A stretch of DNA of 64,000 nucleotides from an uncultured Halocynthiibacter sp. (GTDB lineage: Bacteria; Pseudomonadota; Alphaproteobacteria; Rhodobacterales; Rhodobacteraceae), in assembly GCA_947503035.1 (NCBI GenBank), contig CANNCD010000003.1:186001-250000 (forward strand), read 5' to 3'. Positions within the stretch are counted from its first letter, which is position 1. The number at the start of each line of letters is the position of its first letter. The position numbers and the translations under genes were made by a program. The notes under the pieces were generated by a model. The model saw only the letters and a program-made list of their open reading frames with translations. It ran no database searches and was not told the DNA's origin. Of the stretch, positions 53,143-63,632 are shown one piece after another.

Positions 53143-54687
53143 TTACTCTTCGACGGTGACGCTCATATAGCGGGCACGATCATCTGGCGCAGGAACAAAC
53201 CCCTTCACAGATGTGCTTACCCCGTACAGGGTCGAAAGGTTGTACAACGGCAGATCAAGAGCCGTGTCATAGGCATAGCCCGCAACATCCTGAAGCGCTT
53301 GGCGGCGCACATCCGTGTCATAGGTCGCACGCTGTTTATCAAGGAGCGCATCAAGTTCGCTGTCTTCGATGTAGGGGTTAAAACGCTCACCACTGCGGTA
53401 CAAAAGATAGGCGGTGTTATCGAAGTCAAAGGTCCAGCCGCCCCACCCAAAGTGATACATCTCGCCGGTTTTACCGTTGGCAATGATGTCGTTGGTGTAA
53501 ACGCTGCGCTCATGCGGTGTCACATTCAGTTTCAAGCCAACCATATCAAGATAGGCTGCGATGACTTGTGCAACTTCGCGGAAGGTGTCGTCATTACCAG
53601 AGAAATCGAGTGAGATTTCCGTCCCTGGTGCAATTCCTGCTTCCTTAAGCAAGGCTTTCGCGCCCTCTGGGTCATAGGCATAAGGCGTCAACGTGGCGTC
53701 ATTGCCAAAGGACTTGGTGCCTTGCGCACTGGAAATCGGGCTGGCCAAGCCGCCCAAAATTGCCTCGATAATGGCGTTGGTATCAATGGCCATGGTGATC
53801 GCTTTGCGCACACGCGGGTCGGCGGTGATCCCTTTTGCGGTGTTAAAGCGCGTGATCACAACAGTCGGGCCATCCACAGCCACAAGATCGACGCGGTCGC
53901 TTTCGCGGACGGTGTCAACAGAGGGCGTTGGGATATTCAGCGCAATATCGACACCACCAGACAACAATTCGGCCATGCGCGTCGCATCCTCGGCAATAAA
54001 GCGAATGTTGACCCCGTCGACCTGCGCATCGCCATTCCAGTAGGCGTCGTTCTTGGTCAACTCAACATTGACAGTTGGCGTATAGGCGTCGACCATGAAC
54101 GGGCCCGTTCCCACCGGCTTCATGTCAAACGCCTCTTCGCCCACTTCTTCGATGTATTTGGGCGGCACGATCATGGCACCGTAACCGGCCAGTTTGGTGA
54201 TCAACACGGGGTCGGGGCGTTCCATCAAGAAGTCGACAGTGAATGGATCAACCACGACCACCTCTTTGATAGAGGTATAGTTGCTTCTCTGTGGCCCCTG
54301 CTCGCCTTGTTCGCCAAGAAGACGGTCAAAGGTGTATTTTACAGCATCCGCGTTGAAGGGCTCACCATTGTGAAATGTCACACCTTCGCGCAGGGTAAAG
54401 CGAATGCGCGTTTCATCGTCGAGGAACTCCCAACCTGTCGCCAAACCCGGCGCGAGTTCAAGATCCTCACCCCGAAAGACCAGCCCTTCGAAAACATTGC
54501 TGCCAATCGAACCCCAAGACAGGCGGAACGTATCGATCGGATCGAGGTTTTGCGGATCGTCACGCTGGGCCACGTTCAAAATCGTTTCGGCAAATGACAC
54601 CGCTGGCGTCACAGCACAAAGCGCGGTTGCAAGAAGAAGAGAGCGCGTAAGGCCCTTTTTGAGGGAGAGTTTAGAAGTGAATGACAT
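53143..54687 (-). CDS. Peptide ABC transporter, periplasmic substrate-binding protein
   Basis: 514 residues of the SBP_bac_5 family: Sec signal peptide (about 1-33, ending VSFA), the opening ETILNVAQRDDPQNLDPID, FTLREGVTFHNGEPFNADAVKYTFDRLL and a late GGWTFDFDNTAYLLY. AGGAGG precedes the ATG. It sits in one operon with pcp and both ATPase domains, so the ligand is expected to be a peptide with an N-terminal pyroglutamate, or another peptide recognised by the same system. Confidence 0.93.
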   Translation of the reverse strand: MSFTSKLSLKKGLTRSLLLATALCAVTPAVSFAETILNVAQRDDPQNLDPIDTFRLSWGSIGSNVFEGLVFRGEDLELAPGLATGWEFLDDETRIRFTLREGVTFHNGEPFNADAVKYTFDRLLGEQGEQGPQRSNYTSIKEVVVVDPFTVDFLMERPDPVLITKLAGYGAMIVPPKYIEEVGEEAFDMKPVGTGPFMVDAYTPTVNVELTKNDAYWNGDAQVDGVNIRFIAEDATRMAELLSGGVDIALNIPTPSVDTVRESDRVDLVAVDGPTVVITRFNTAKGITADPRVRKAITMAIDTNAIIEAILGGLASPISSAQGTKSFGNDATLTPYAYDPEGAKALLKEAGIAPGTEISLDFSGNDDTFREVAQVIAAYLDMVGLKLNVTPHERSVYTNDIIANGKTGEMYHFGWGGWTFDFDNTAYLLYRSGERFNPYIEDSELDALLDKQRATYDTDVRRQALQDVAGYAYDTALDLPLYNLSTLYGVSTSVKGFVPAPDDRARYMSVTVEE

Positions 54688-54745
54688 ATCGTCCTCCTGT
54701 TGGATTGAAATGGGCTTAGGCCCTTATTGTTCGTGAATGAGAGAG

Positions 54746-56578
54746 TTAGAGCGCGGCGAAATGCCCGTCGCTTACCTGTTGCAGGTCAACAAGGCGCGGC
54801 GGATCGTCGACCGCACGCATTGCACTTGGGATTTCACCGTCCAGCAACACGCGGGTCGGTCTGTGGCCAGGCATGAGCTTTGGCACAGCCGCCAAAAGTC
54901 TTTTGGTGTAGGGGTGCTGAGGGTTTTCAAAGATTTGCTGACGGGTACCGATCTCAACGATCTGGCCCAGATACATCACGGCCACGCGGTGGCTGATGCG
55001 TTCCACCACGGCCATATCATGGGTGATAAACAGATATGACAGACCTTGGCTTTCTTGCAGCCCCATCAACAAATTGACCACCTGCGCCTGTACGGACACA
55101 TCAAGTGCCGAGACGGATTCATCGGCGATGATCAGGCTTGGATCACAGGCCAATGCACGTGCGATACACAGACGTTGGCGTTGCCCCCCCGAGAATTGAT
55201 GCGGATACCGGTTGGCATATTCCGCCGGCAGCTCAACCTTTTCCAAGAGCTCGGCGGCCTTGTCCAGCGCTTCGGCCTTGGTGGAAATCAACCCGTGCAC
55301 CTTGGCCGGCTCCACAAGGCTTTCGCCAACGGTCATACGCGGATTGAGCGAGCCATAAGGGTCTTGGAACACATATTGCGTTTGTTTTTGAAACGCCTTT
55401 CGGTCTTCTCGTGGCAACGAAAAAATATCCTTGCCGCGATAGCGCATGGCGCCAGAAGCGGGCTCAATCAGCTGTTGGATGGTTTTGCCAACGGTGGATT
55501 TTCCGCTGCCAGATTCCCCGACCAAGGCCAATGTCTCGCCTGGATAGATTTCAAAGGAAACCTTTTCCGCCGCATGCACACGGTGGGTCACTCGGTTCAT
55601 CAATCCACCGCGAATGTCATAGCGCGTCGTGAGGTTCTCGACCTCAAGCACGGGTTCGCGGGCCGTATCGGTTGTTTTTACCTGTGCGGGTTTGGTCGCC
55701 TGCGCCATCCCTGGGATGTCGAAAAGCTTGGGCGCGGTGGTCCCTGTCATGCTTCCGATCTTAGGCACAGCCGCCAGCAAGGCCTTGGTATAATCCTGTT
55801 GCGGATGACCGAGCACTTGATGAACTGTCCCCGTTTCAACGAATTTACTGGCCTTCATGACCAATACGTCATCGGCCATTTCGGACACCACACCCATGTC
55901 ATGGCTGATAAAGATCACCGAGGTCCCAAGCTCTGCCTGAAGATCACGGATGATGTGCAAGATTTGCGCCTGAATGGTCACATCAAGGGCCGTTGTTGGC
56001 TCATCCGCAATCAGAACCTTTGGCTCACAACACAAAGCCATCGCGATCATCACACGTTGGCGCATTCCGCCCGAAAGTTGGTGTGGATAATTGGTCAAAA
56101 GACGTTTGGCATTTGGCAAACGGACCAGCTCTAGGAACTCTAAGGCCCGCGTTTGCGCCTCGGATTTTGACAGACCTTGGTGCAAGGAAATCGTTTCGCT
56201 CATCTGCGAACCGATGGTGAAAACAGGGTTCAACGACGTCATGGGTTCCTGAAAAATCATCGAGATTTCATTGCCACGAATTTTGCGCAGGACCTGTTCT
56301 GGCGCTTGGGCCAGATCGACTGTTTCGCCCAGAACGCTGCTTTGGAATTCCAACTGGCCCGACGACACACGTCCGCCGATGAATTTCAAAAGCCCCAACA
56401 TGGCAAGGGACGAGATGGATTTGCCCGACCCAGATTCACCAACGATGGCCAGCGTTTTTTTCTCGTGTAGGTCAAAAGAGATCCCATCAACGGCGCAAAC
56501 CTCCCTTGGGCCCTCACCAAATTTAACCGTCAGGTCTTTCACGCTTAGAAGAGGTGAAATTGTATCGTTCTGGCTCAT
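54746..56578 (-). CDS. Peptide ABC transporter, fused ATP-binding protein (DppD-DppF)
   Basis: 610 residues containing two complete ABC ATPase domains. The first (about 8-265) has [23 protein letters not shown] and [11 protein letters not shown]; the second (about 325-570) has [23 protein letters not shown] and [10 protein letters not shown]. Each is followed by an oligopeptide-transporter C-terminal stretch (for example [19 protein letters not shown]). AGAGG lies before ATG 56578, 13 bases after pcp. The fusion replaces separate DppD and DppF; such double ATPases are common in GsiA-type glutathione/peptide importers. Confidence 0.94.
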   Translation of the reverse strand: MSQNDTISPLLSVKDLTVKFGEGPREVCAVDGISFDLHEKKTLAIVGESGSGKSISSLAMLGLLKFIGGRVSSGQLEFQSSVLGETVDLAQAPEQVLRKIRGNEISMIFQEPMTSLNPVFTIGSQMSETISLHQGLSKSEAQTRALEFLELVRLPNAKRLLTNYPHQLSGGMRQRVMIAMALCCEPKVLIADEPTTALDVTIQAQILHIIRDLQAELGTSVIFISHDMGVVSEMADDVLVMKASKFVETGTVHQVLGHPQQDYTKALLAAVPKIGSMTGTTAPKLFDIPGMAQATKPAQVKTTDTAREPVLEVENLTTRYDIRGGLMNRVTHRVHAAEKVSFEIYPGETLALVGESGSGKSTVGKTIQQLIEPASGAMRYRGKDIFSLPREDRKAFQKQTQYVFQDPYGSLNPRMTVGESLVEPAKVHGLISTKAEALDKAAELLEKVELPAEYANRYPHQFSGGQRQRLCIARALACDPSLIIADESVSALDVSVQAQVVNLLMGLQESQGLSYLFITHDMAVVERISHRVAVMYLGQIVEIGTRQQIFENPQHPYTKRLLAAVPKLMPGHRPTRVLLDGEIPSAMRAVDDPPRLVDLQQVSDGHFAAL

Positions 56579-56591
56579 ATCTTTTCCTCTC

Positions 56592-57239
56592 TTAACCGGT
56601 TGTCCGTTGATGTTGACCAAGGGCGTGTACCGACGCTTCAATTGTCAATGAAACCGCCTCGCACGACATCTCTAAACCCATGGAGGCGCGGTTGGCATTG
56701 CTCTGTACGATATTGCGCGGCGTTTGCGGGATATGGACGAACCCTGAAATCGTGTTCAGGCCCAATTCCTGAATCATATGCTCGGTTGTGTAGAGCATTT
56801 GATTGCAAAGATGTGTGCCCGCATGAAATGAAACGGCGGATGGAATGCCTTGGGCACGCATCATCTCGACCATGCGCGTATTGGGCAGGCTGGATTGATA
56901 CGCGGCAGGTCCACCAGAAATGATCGGCTGTTGGTGGATGTTCTTACCCGAGGCGTCTTCGACGTCGAAATCGCGGCAGTTAATGCCAAAGACTTCTGGT
57001 TGCACGATGGCCGCGGATGACACGCCGAGTCCTATCCAAATATCGGGTTTATGTTGGGTCAGAAGATGGGCAATCGTATCGGCAATTTTGTCCGTCTCAA
57101 CGGGGACCACAACGCCGACAACTTCGCGGTCTTGCCACGTGCGCGCTCCCAGTGTCTGCGCCACCGACTGTGCCGGATTGTTGCGTGCCTTGGCCCAAGT
57201 GCCATAGCCAGCGACTAGGATTTTCGGAATTTTGGTCAT
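56592..57239 (-). CDS. pcp: Pyroglutamyl-peptidase I
   Basis: 215-residue cytoplasmic cysteine peptidase (C15) that removes N-terminal pyroglutamate. The triad is present at family positions: Glu at about 82 in VQPEVFGIN, Cys 145 in HAGTHLCNQMLY and His 169 in GFVHIP (reference enzymes: E81, C144, H168). The protein is diverged elsewhere, notably around VSSAAIVQ where most Pcps have AGGR-like residues. First gene of the peptide transporter operon and divergent from a LysR regulator. The released pyroglutamate is the substrate of the large oxoprolinase encoded nearby. Confidence 0.88.
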   Translation of the reverse strand: MTKIPKILVAGYGTWAKARNNPAQSVAQTLGARTWQDREVVGVVVPVETDKIADTIAHLLTQHKPDIWIGLGVSSAAIVQPEVFGINCRDFDVEDASGKNIHQQPIISGGPAAYQSSLPNTRMVEMMRAQGIPSAVSFHAGTHLCNQMLYTTEHMIQELGLNTISGFVHIPQTPRNIVQSNANRASMGLEMSCEAVSLTIEASVHALGQHQRTTG

Positions 57240-57311
57240 GTTTTCTCCATCTGCCTTAACACGTAAGTGACGGATCAGATTGCATTACATCAAGTTATTT
57301 AATATCATAGA

Positions 57312-57332
57312 TGTATGCGAAAAACTCATACA
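57312..57332. promoter_or_regulatory. LysR-type operator between pcp and lysR
   Basis: TGTATG and CATACA are perfect 6-base arms around 9 bases, so the inner T and A are 11 apart (T-N11-A). It lies 15-35 bases before the lysR start and 73-93 bases before pcp, the usual position for a divergent LysR control site. Confidence 0.6.
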
Positions 57333-57346
57333 CCAGAAAGTCAAAC

Positions 57347-58246
57347 ATGAAGCACAGACAGCTCGAAGCCTTTCGCTGTGTCATGAGAACAGGGACGACC
57401 TCGCAAGCGGCCAAGCTCATGTTCATCACGCAACCAGCCGTTAGTCGCTTGATTTCAGAGCTAGAAATCCATTTGGGGTTCAAACTCTTTGATCGCGAAA
57501 AGGGCCGTCTCGCCGCAACACCAGAGGCGCGAACGTTTTACAAAGGCGTCGATCGATTTTTCATTGGCATTGAAGAGTTGGAGAACTCGGCGCAACAAAT
57601 TCGTGACGAAGGATCGGGCTCGCTTAAGATTTGTGCAACTCCGGCCTTGTCGACGGGCATCCTTCCGCGTGCGATCGCCAAGTTTCAGCGCCTCAACAGC
57701 AAGGTTGATATCGAAATTGAGACCGCGTCGTTCTCGCGGATCGCGCTGCGGCTTCAGACCTTTCAGACCGACATTGGCATTTCACATGGATTTCCGGATT
57801 TGCCAGGCATTGAACAATTCCCGATGGCCCATATCGCGCATATCTGCGCCATGCACAAAGACCATCCTCTGGCACAAAAAGACGTCATCTGTCCCGACGA
57901 CCTCGCCAATGAAAACGTTCTGCGCATCCTTCCCGAGCGGAGCGTCAATTGGGACGGCGTTCAAAGTGTTTTGGAGGACGCCAATATCCGGTTCCGCTCA
58001 AACTATGGCACGCAAAGCTCGCACACCGGCTATGCGATCATCGCCGAGAACCTTGCCATCGGCATCATTGAACCCTTTGCGGCCAAGCCGTGGCTGCGCG
58101 AAAACGTGGTTGTGCGCAGGTTTGAGCCTGAGATCCTGTACCCTTACGTCGTCGCGCTCCCTGAGGGGCACCCGATGCCGTCAAAGTTGAAGGATTTCAT
58201 CGAAGTGCTGCGCGACGTAATGGAAGATTTCACGTTGGACATGTGA
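57347..58246 (+). CDS. LysR-family transcriptional regulator
   Basis: 299 residues. The start MKHRQLEAFR at 57347 is the usual LysR beginning; open frame back to 57311 is ignored. Helix-turn-helix (QLEAFRCVMRTGTTSQAAKLMFITQPAVSRLISELEIHLGFKLFDREKGRL) and an effector-binding domain follow. It is divergent from pcp and the peptide importer and is convergent with the oxoprolinase gene, so it probably controls pyroglutamyl-peptide use; the effector may be 5-oxoproline or a peptide. Confidence 0.93.
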   Translation: MKHRQLEAFRCVMRTGTTSQAAKLMFITQPAVSRLISELEIHLGFKLFDREKGRLAATPEARTFYKGVDRFFIGIEELENSAQQIRDEGSGSLKICATPALSTGILPRAIAKFQRLNSKVDIEIETASFSRIALRLQTFQTDIGISHGFPDLPGIEQFPMAHIAHICAMHKDHPLAQKDVICPDDLANENVLRILPERSVNWDGVQSVLEDANIRFRSNYGTQSSHTGYAIIAENLAIGIIEPFAAKPWLRENVVVRRFEPEILYPYVVALPEGHPMPSKLKDFIEVLRDVMEDFTLDM

Positions 58247-58253
58247 AACGAAA

Positions 58254-58282
58254 AACATCCCCCGCGCGTGGCAGGGGATGTT
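58254..58282. terminator. Bidirectional terminator between lysR and oxoprolinase gene
   Basis: AACATCCCC and GGGGATGTT are perfect 9-base arms with an 11-base loop; A-runs precede and T/A-rich sequence follows. It lies between convergent genes. Confidence 0.7.
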
Positions 58283-58325
58283 GAACGATTGCTTGAAAAG
58301 GTGCAGACGCGCCGCGGCGATTTAC

Positions 58326-61300
58326 CTATTCTGTTTTCATCCCAAAGCCGCCGCCACCGGGGGTTTTCATAATGAAGACATCGCCAACCTCTAGGTCGCG
58401 CCGATCATTGCCTTGCAAGGTCTCAATGGTGCCATCGGCGCGACACACCGCGTTTTCTCCTGTGGCCCCCGCCCCGCCGCCGTTCACGCCGAATGCCTGC
58501 GTTTCACGATGCGACGACAGCACAGTCGCCGTCATTGGCGTGAGGAACTTCATCTCTCGGATGATACCGTCTCCCCCGCTATGCGCGCCTGCGCCCCCCG
58601 AACCGTGACGAATGGCAAAGCGCTCCACACGGATGGGAAAGCGCACTTCGAGGACCTCTGGGTCGGTCATGCGCGTGTTGGTCATGTGGCTGTGCACCGC
58701 CGAGCAGCCATGGAAATCCGGCCCTGCGCCGGTGCCGCCACAGATGGTTTCATAGTTTTGGATGTCTTCGTTGCCATAGACAAAATTATTCATCGTCCCT
58801 TGGCTGCCCGCAATCACGCCCAGTGCGCCATAGAGCGTATCTGCGATGGCTTGGCTCACCTCGGTATTGCCGGAAATCACGGCGGCAGGATAATCTGGAT
58901 TGATAAAGCTGCCTTTGGGGGCGATGATTTCGATGGGCTTCAAACACCCCTCATTCATTGGGATGTCACTGCCCACGAGCGTGCGAAACACATAGAGCAC
59001 CACCGCGTGACAAATCGCCATGGGCGCATTGTAGTTGTACTTGTCTTGCGGCGATGTTCCCGTGAAATCCACGGTGGCCCGACGTCCGGCCTTGTCCACG
59101 GAAATTTGCACCTCAACCTTGGCCCCGCTATCAAGCGGATAGGAAAAGCTGCAATCCTCAAGCACGTCCAAGACACGGCGCACGGATTCCTCTGCGTTGT
59201 CTTGTACATGCCCCATATAGGCCTGCACCACGTCGGCGCCGAACTGTGAAATTGCCTTCTGTAGCTCGGCCGCACCGGTGGCGTTGGCGGCGATCTGTGC
59301 GGCCAAATCCGCCATATTGTGATCGATATTGCGGCAAGGAAACGGACCAGAGCGGAGCAGCGCGCGCGCTTGGGCTTCTTGCAGTTGCCCGCCTGAGACC
59401 AGTTTAAAGTTGCGGATAAGAATGCCTTCTTCATCGATATGCGTTGAATCGGGCGGCGCAGAACCAGGGGTTTTGCCGCCGATATCCGCATGATGCCCGC
59501 GGGAGGCCACAAAGAAATCAATGTTGGAGTTGTCGACGTTGAAGACCGGCGTGACCACGGTGACATCGGGCAAATGGGTGCCCCCATTGAACGGGTCATT
59601 CATCATAAAGACATCACCCGGTTCAATCGTCCCCGCATTCTCATGCATAATCGACTTCACACTGGCGCTCATTGATCCCAAATGCACGGGCACATGCGGG
59701 GCATTGGCCACCAGATCACCCTTGGCATCAAACAAAGCGCAAGAGAAATCGAGGCGCTCGCGGATATTCACCGACGCCGCCGTTTTGGCCAGCGTTGCGC
59801 CCATTTGCTCGGCGATGGACATAAAGAGATTGTTGAACACCTCCAACATAATTGGATCAACCGTCGTGCCAATCGCCTCTTCGCGTTGCAGCGCGGCTTC
59901 TCGCTTCAACACCAATGCGCCACCCGCGATGCACACGGCACTCCATCCAAGTTCGACAACCGTTGTCCCCGTGGCCTCATTGATCACGGCGGGCCCCACG
60001 ACTTGGGTGCCATTGCCCATCTTTGCACGGTCATAGGTCGGCACGGTTTGCGCTTTGCCTTGAACCCACATCTGCGCGGATCCCGTGAGACAGTCTTGGT
60101 CCGGTGCGTCGTCCAAACGCGCACTTGCCCCAGAGGCGCCGATGGCCTCAACGGAAATCATCTCGGCAATGATATCGGTGCCATTTGGACGAAACCCGAA
60201 CTCACTTTCATGGGCCACCAAGAAGTCTTCGATCATCTGATCCGTAGAGCCCAAGGAAACAGGCAGGCTGGTTTGGGATGTCTGCATACGCAGATAAAGT
60301 TTCGATTGAATGCGGATTTGGGCCGGCGCGACGCCTTGTGCGCTGACCTCTGCCCGTACAGCTTTGGACAGGGCCGCCGCGGCCGTTTCGATCATCTGTG
60401 TATCGCCCACAGGTGCAATCAGTTGTTGTTCACGCATCGCGACAATATCCGCAAGGCCCATGCCCAAGGCCGAGAGAACACCGGCAAACGGGTGCAGATA
60501 AACGGAACGCATTCCAAGGGCATCCGCCACAAGGCACGCATGTTGCCCACCTGCCCCGCCAAAGCAATTCATCGTGTAATCCGTCACATCATATCCGCGC
60601 GCGACACTGATTTCTTTGATCGCATTTGCCATGCTATCAACGGCAATACGCAAGAACCCTTCTGCCAGCGTTTCAACGGACAAGGGCGCATCGCCCGTCT
60701 GTGCGGCGATATCCTGCGCCATGGCTTCGAGCAACCGGCGCGGCGCATCCGCGTCTAGGCTCTCATCACTGTTTGGACCAAAGACCTTAGGAAAGGTGCT
60801 CGGCTGCAATTTGCCAAGAACAACGTTACAGTCTGTGACCGTCAATGGGCCGCCACGTCTGTAGCAAGACGGGCCGGGGTCTGCGCCCGCGCTCTCTGGG
60901 CCGACCTGCAAACGGCCATCACGGTAGGACAGGATCGAACCGCCGCCCGCCGCGACCGTGTGAATATTCATCATCGGCGCGCGCATCCGCACCCCTGCAA
61001 CCTCGGTTTCAAAGCTGCGTTCATATTCGCCGGCATAGTGGCACACATCCGTAGACGTGCCGCCCATGTCAAAACCAATCAGTTTCCCAAACCCGTCTTG
61101 AACAGCAGAGCCAACCATGCCCACGACGCCACCGGCCGGCCCAGAAAGGATTGCGTCACGGCCGTGAAATAAGTCGGCATCCGTGAGGCCGCCATTGGAT
61201 TGCATAAACATCAACCGCTCGACCGCGCCTTGCCCCAAGGCATCGCGCACCTGGTTCACGTACCGCTTTAGAATAGGCGTGAGATAGGCGTCGGCCACGG

Positions 61301-61937
61301 TTGTATCGCCACGCGACACCAGTTTGATCAATGGGCTGGAGATGTGGCTCAGTGAAACTTGTGCAAAGCCAATCTCAGAAGCGAGCGCGCCAATTGCGGT
61401 TTCATGTTCTGCATTTCGATAGCTGTGAAGCAACGCGACGGCAACAGAACGCAAACCGCGATCATACGCGCCCTGTAACGCCTCGCGCATCTGCGCAACG
61501 TCAAGCGCGTCGATAATGCCGCCATCCGCAGAGAGGCGTTCATCGGCCTCAACAACATCGCTATAAAGCAAATCTGGCAGTTGAATATCGAGTGCAAAAA
61601 GATCAGGACGATTCTGATATCCAATGCGAAGAAGGTCCGCAAAGCCCTTCGTTATCACCAAAAGCGTGTCTTCGCCTTTACGTTCCAACAATGCATTTGT
61701 GGCGACCGTCGTGCCCATTTTCACGGACCCAATAAGGTTTTCTGGCACCGGTTCTTGCGCCCCAAGGCCAAGAAATTCGCGAATGCCGTGCACAGCGGCA
61801 TCCTTATAAGACTCTGGTTTTTCTGACAAAATCTTCTTCGCCTGAAGGTTCCCTTGGGGTGAGCGCGCAACGATGTCAGTAAAGGTGCCCCCACGATCAA
61901 TCCAAAAATCCCATTTCGTATCCACGGTCCGAGTCAT
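58326..61937 (-). CDS. 5-oxoprolinase (fused hydantoinase A/B type)
   Basis: 1203 residues, the single-chain form of ATP-dependent 5-oxoprolinase (5-oxo-L-proline plus ATP to L-glutamate). N-terminal HyuA-type ATPase half (about 1-690) with [42 protein letters not shown] and [12 protein letters not shown], and a C-terminal HyuB half (about 700-1200) with [37 protein letters not shown] and a final [21 protein letters not shown] lies six bases before ATG 61937. Hydantoinase/N-methylhydantoinase activity is the main alternative, but adjacency to pcp and size favour oxoprolinase. Confidence 0.9.
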   Translation of the reverse strand: MTRTVDTKWDFWIDRGGTFTDIVARSPQGNLQAKKILSEKPESYKDAAVHGIREFLGLGAQEPVPENLIGSVKMGTTVATNALLERKGEDTLLVITKGFADLLRIGYQNRPDLFALDIQLPDLLYSDVVEADERLSADGGIIDALDVAQMREALQGAYDRGLRSVAVALLHSYRNAEHETAIGALASEIGFAQVSLSHISSPLIKLVSRGDTTVADAYLTPILKRYVNQVRDALGQGAVERLMFMQSNGGLTDADLFHGRDAILSGPAGGVVGMVGSAVQDGFGKLIGFDMGGTSTDVCHYAGEYERSFETEVAGVRMRAPMMNIHTVAAGGGSILSYRDGRLQVGPESAGADPGPSCYRRGGPLTVTDCNVVLGKLQPSTFPKVFGPNSDESLDADAPRRLLEAMAQDIAAQTGDAPLSVETLAEGFLRIAVDSMANAIKEISVARGYDVTDYTMNCFGGAGGQHACLVADALGMRSVYLHPFAGVLSALGMGLADIVAMREQQLIAPVGDTQMIETAAAALSKAVRAEVSAQGVAPAQIRIQSKLYLRMQTSQTSLPVSLGSTDQMIEDFLVAHESEFGFRPNGTDIIAEMISVEAIGASGASARLDDAPDQDCLTGSAQMWVQGKAQTVPTYDRAKMGNGTQVVGPAVINEATGTTVVELGWSAVCIAGGALVLKREAALQREEAIGTTVDPIMLEVFNNLFMSIAEQMGATLAKTAASVNIRERLDFSCALFDAKGDLVANAPHVPVHLGSMSASVKSIMHENAGTIEPGDVFMMNDPFNGGTHLPDVTVVTPVFNVDNSNIDFFVASRGHHADIGGKTPGSAPPDSTHIDEEGILIRNFKLVSGGQLQEAQARALLRSGPFPCRNIDHNMADLAAQIAANATGAAELQKAISQFGADVVQAYMGHVQDNAEESVRRVLDVLEDCSFSYPLDSGAKVEVQISVDKAGRRATVDFTGTSPQDKYNYNAPMAICHAVVLYVFRTLVGSDIPMNEGCLKPIEIIAPKGSFINPDYPAAVISGNTEVSQAIADTLYGALGVIAGSQGTMNNFVYGNEDIQNYETICGGTGAGPDFHGCSAVHSHMTNTRMTDPEVLEVRFPIRVERFAIRHGSGGAGAHSGGDGIIREMKFLTPMTATVLSSHRETQAFGVNGGGAGATGENAVCRADGTIETLQGNDRRDLEVGDVFIMKTPGGGGFGMKTE

Positions 61938-61979
61938 GCTGGCCTCCTAATTAAAACTGTTGCTTTGTTTGCAAAACGC

Positions 61980-61992
61980 TGACATTTTGTCA
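61980..61992. promoter_or_regulatory. Dyad between divergent oxoprolinase and TRAP genes
   Basis: TGACA-TTT-TGTCA, 43-55 bases before the oxoprolinase start and 49-61 before dctP. On the minus strand TTGACA also resembles a -35 element. It could be a shared operator. Confidence 0.4.
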
Positions 61993-62040
61993 ACGTAAGA
62001 TAAATAAAAACAAACAGCGACCAACAGACGAGGACAAACA

Positions 62041-63003
62041 ATGAAACATATTCTCTTTTCGACAGCGATGGCCCTTGCAGTAGCGAACGCAGCCCACGCT
62101 GATACATGGGACATGCCGACACCCTATGGCGACACCACGTTCCACACCCAGAACATCGCCGAGTTTGCCAAAGACGTTACATCCGCAACAGACGGCGCGT
62201 TGGAGATCACGCTGCACTCTGCCGGCTCCCTATTTCCGCATGCAGAGATTAAGAACGCCATCAGATCAGGGCAGGTTCCAATCGGCGAATTCTTTCTGTC
62301 GCGCCTCGTAAACGAAGATGCCGCCTTTGGCGTCGATAGCCAACCTTTCCTCGCCACAAGCTATGAGGATGCGCAAAAGCTCTGGGCGGCGCAAAAGCCG
62401 GTCGTCACCGCGCTTTTGGCCGAGCAAGGTCTCGTGCCGCTGTTCTCTGTTCCGTGGCCTGCGCAAGGGCTCTATACGAACGGTGAAATCGCGACGGCCG
62501 ACGACCTGTCTGGCTTGCGTTTCCGCGCGTATAACGCAGCGCTCGAAGAATTTGCGGCCCTCGCCGGCGCCGCCCCTGTTCAGGTCGAAGCGCCAAACAT
62601 TCCCCAAGCCTTTGCAACAGGCCAAGTCGAGGCCATGATCACCTCGCCGTCCACCGGCGCGAACTCAACCGCATGGGATTTCGTCAGCCATTACACGCCG
62701 ATTGACGCTTGGGTTCCAAAGAACATTGTCGTGGTAAACCAACGCGCCTTCCGTCGTTTGCCGCAAGAGGTCCAAGCAAGCGTTTTGGCCGCCGCACAAG
62801 CCGCAGAAACACGCGGCTGGGAAATGTCCGCAGCAGAGGCAGACGCCAAGATCGCCATCCTAAAAGAAAACGGCATGGAGATCGTCACACCAAGCGCCGA
62901 ACTTCAGAGCGGGTTGCAAGCCATCGGTGCGCAGATGCTTGAGGCATGGTCTGCGGATGCATCCGAAGCAGCGGCGTCAATTCTGACCACATATCAAGAA
63001 TAG
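62041..63003 (+). CDS. dctP: TRAP transporter periplasmic substrate-binding protein DctP
   Basis: 320 residues: Sec signal peptide (about 1-20, ending AHA), then TRAP DctP fold with TFHTQNIAEFAKDVTSATDGAL, IRSGQVPIGEFFLS and PWPAQGLYTNGEI. The family ligand-binding Arg is likely in SGLRFRAYNA. AGGA lies before the ATG. It is divergent from the oxoprolinase gene and followed by both TRAP membrane genes, so a role in 5-oxoproline or related amino-acid derivative uptake is likely by context. Confidence 0.93.
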   Translation: MKHILFSTAMALAVANAAHADTWDMPTPYGDTTFHTQNIAEFAKDVTSATDGALEITLHSAGSLFPHAEIKNAIRSGQVPIGEFFLSRLVNEDAAFGVDSQPFLATSYEDAQKLWAAQKPVVTALLAEQGLVPLFSVPWPAQGLYTNGEIATADDLSGLRFRAYNAALEEFAALAGAAPVQVEAPNIPQAFATGQVEAMITSPSTGANSTAWDFVSHYTPIDAWVPKNIVVVNQRAFRRLPQEVQASVLAAAQAAETRGWEMSAAEADAKIAILKENGMEIVTPSAELQSGLQAIGAQMLEAWSADASEAAASILTTYQE

Positions 63004-63048
63004 GGTCGATATGGCCCTGTGTTCGGGGCGTTTCATTTGCTCTATATT

Positions 63049-63086
63049 GCCCAGCTTCCTGCGCTCTCTTCCCGCGGAAGCTGGGC
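63049..63086 (+). terminator. Hairpin between dctP and dctQ
   Basis: GCCCAGCTTCC and GGAAGCTGGGC are perfect 11-base arms with a 16-base loop, 46 bases after the dctP stop. Such hairpins keep binding-protein message above the permease message while allowing partial read-through. Confidence 0.65.
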
Positions 63087-63106
63087 TTCTGAATTGAAGG
63101 ACCGTT

Positions 63107-63631
63107 ATGCGACACCTGTTAGATAAAACCTACCGCGGATCGGCGTGGATTGCAGCCTTTGCGATCCTTGCAATCGCGCTTTTGGTTTCCAGCCAAGTTT
63201 TGTTGAACATTGCCACCCGCGTGTTCAATCTCCCCCTGCCCTCAAGCATCCCATCCTATGCGGATTTTGCGGGTTTCATGTTGGCCGCGGCAACATTTTT
63301 GGCCATGCCTTATACCTTTCGCTCTGGCGGGCACATCAAGGTTTCATTGATCACCGCGCGCCTGCCTGCCCCTGTCCAGCTTACCGCCGAGATCATTGCC
63401 CTTGGTCTTGCGGCGTTTTTGACGGGGTTCACCTGCGTTTATGTTGTTATGCTCGTCCATGAGAGCTGGCATTTCAATGATCTCTCGAATGGAACCATTG
63501 CCGTCCCCCTCTGGATCCCGCAATGCACCATGGCCGTTGGCATGATTTTGCTTTTCGTTTCCATTCTTGACGCATTGGCGCAAACGATCACCACCCGCAC
63601 GGCTGTCATTCCCAATTCGGAGGACGTGTAA
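63107..63631 (+). CDS. dctQ: TRAP transporter small permease DctQ
   Basis: 174 residues with four hydrophobic segments (about 15-35, 48-68, 88-108 and 130-152). The DctQ landmark E-(F/L)-x-G-Y/F-A-x-A-x-x-F-L is represented by SYADFAGFMLAAATFLAMPYTF, followed by RSGGHIKVSLI. AAGGA lies six bases before the ATG. Ends one base before the dctM start. Confidence 0.92.
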   Translation: MRHLLDKTYRGSAWIAAFAILAIALLVSSQVLLNIATRVFNLPLPSSIPSYADFAGFMLAAATFLAMPYTFRSGGHIKVSLITARLPAPVQLTAEIIALGLAAFLTGFTCVYVVMLVHESWHFNDLSNGTIAVPLWIPQCTMAVGMILLFVSILDALAQTITTRTAVIPNSEDV

Positions 63632-63632
63632 G

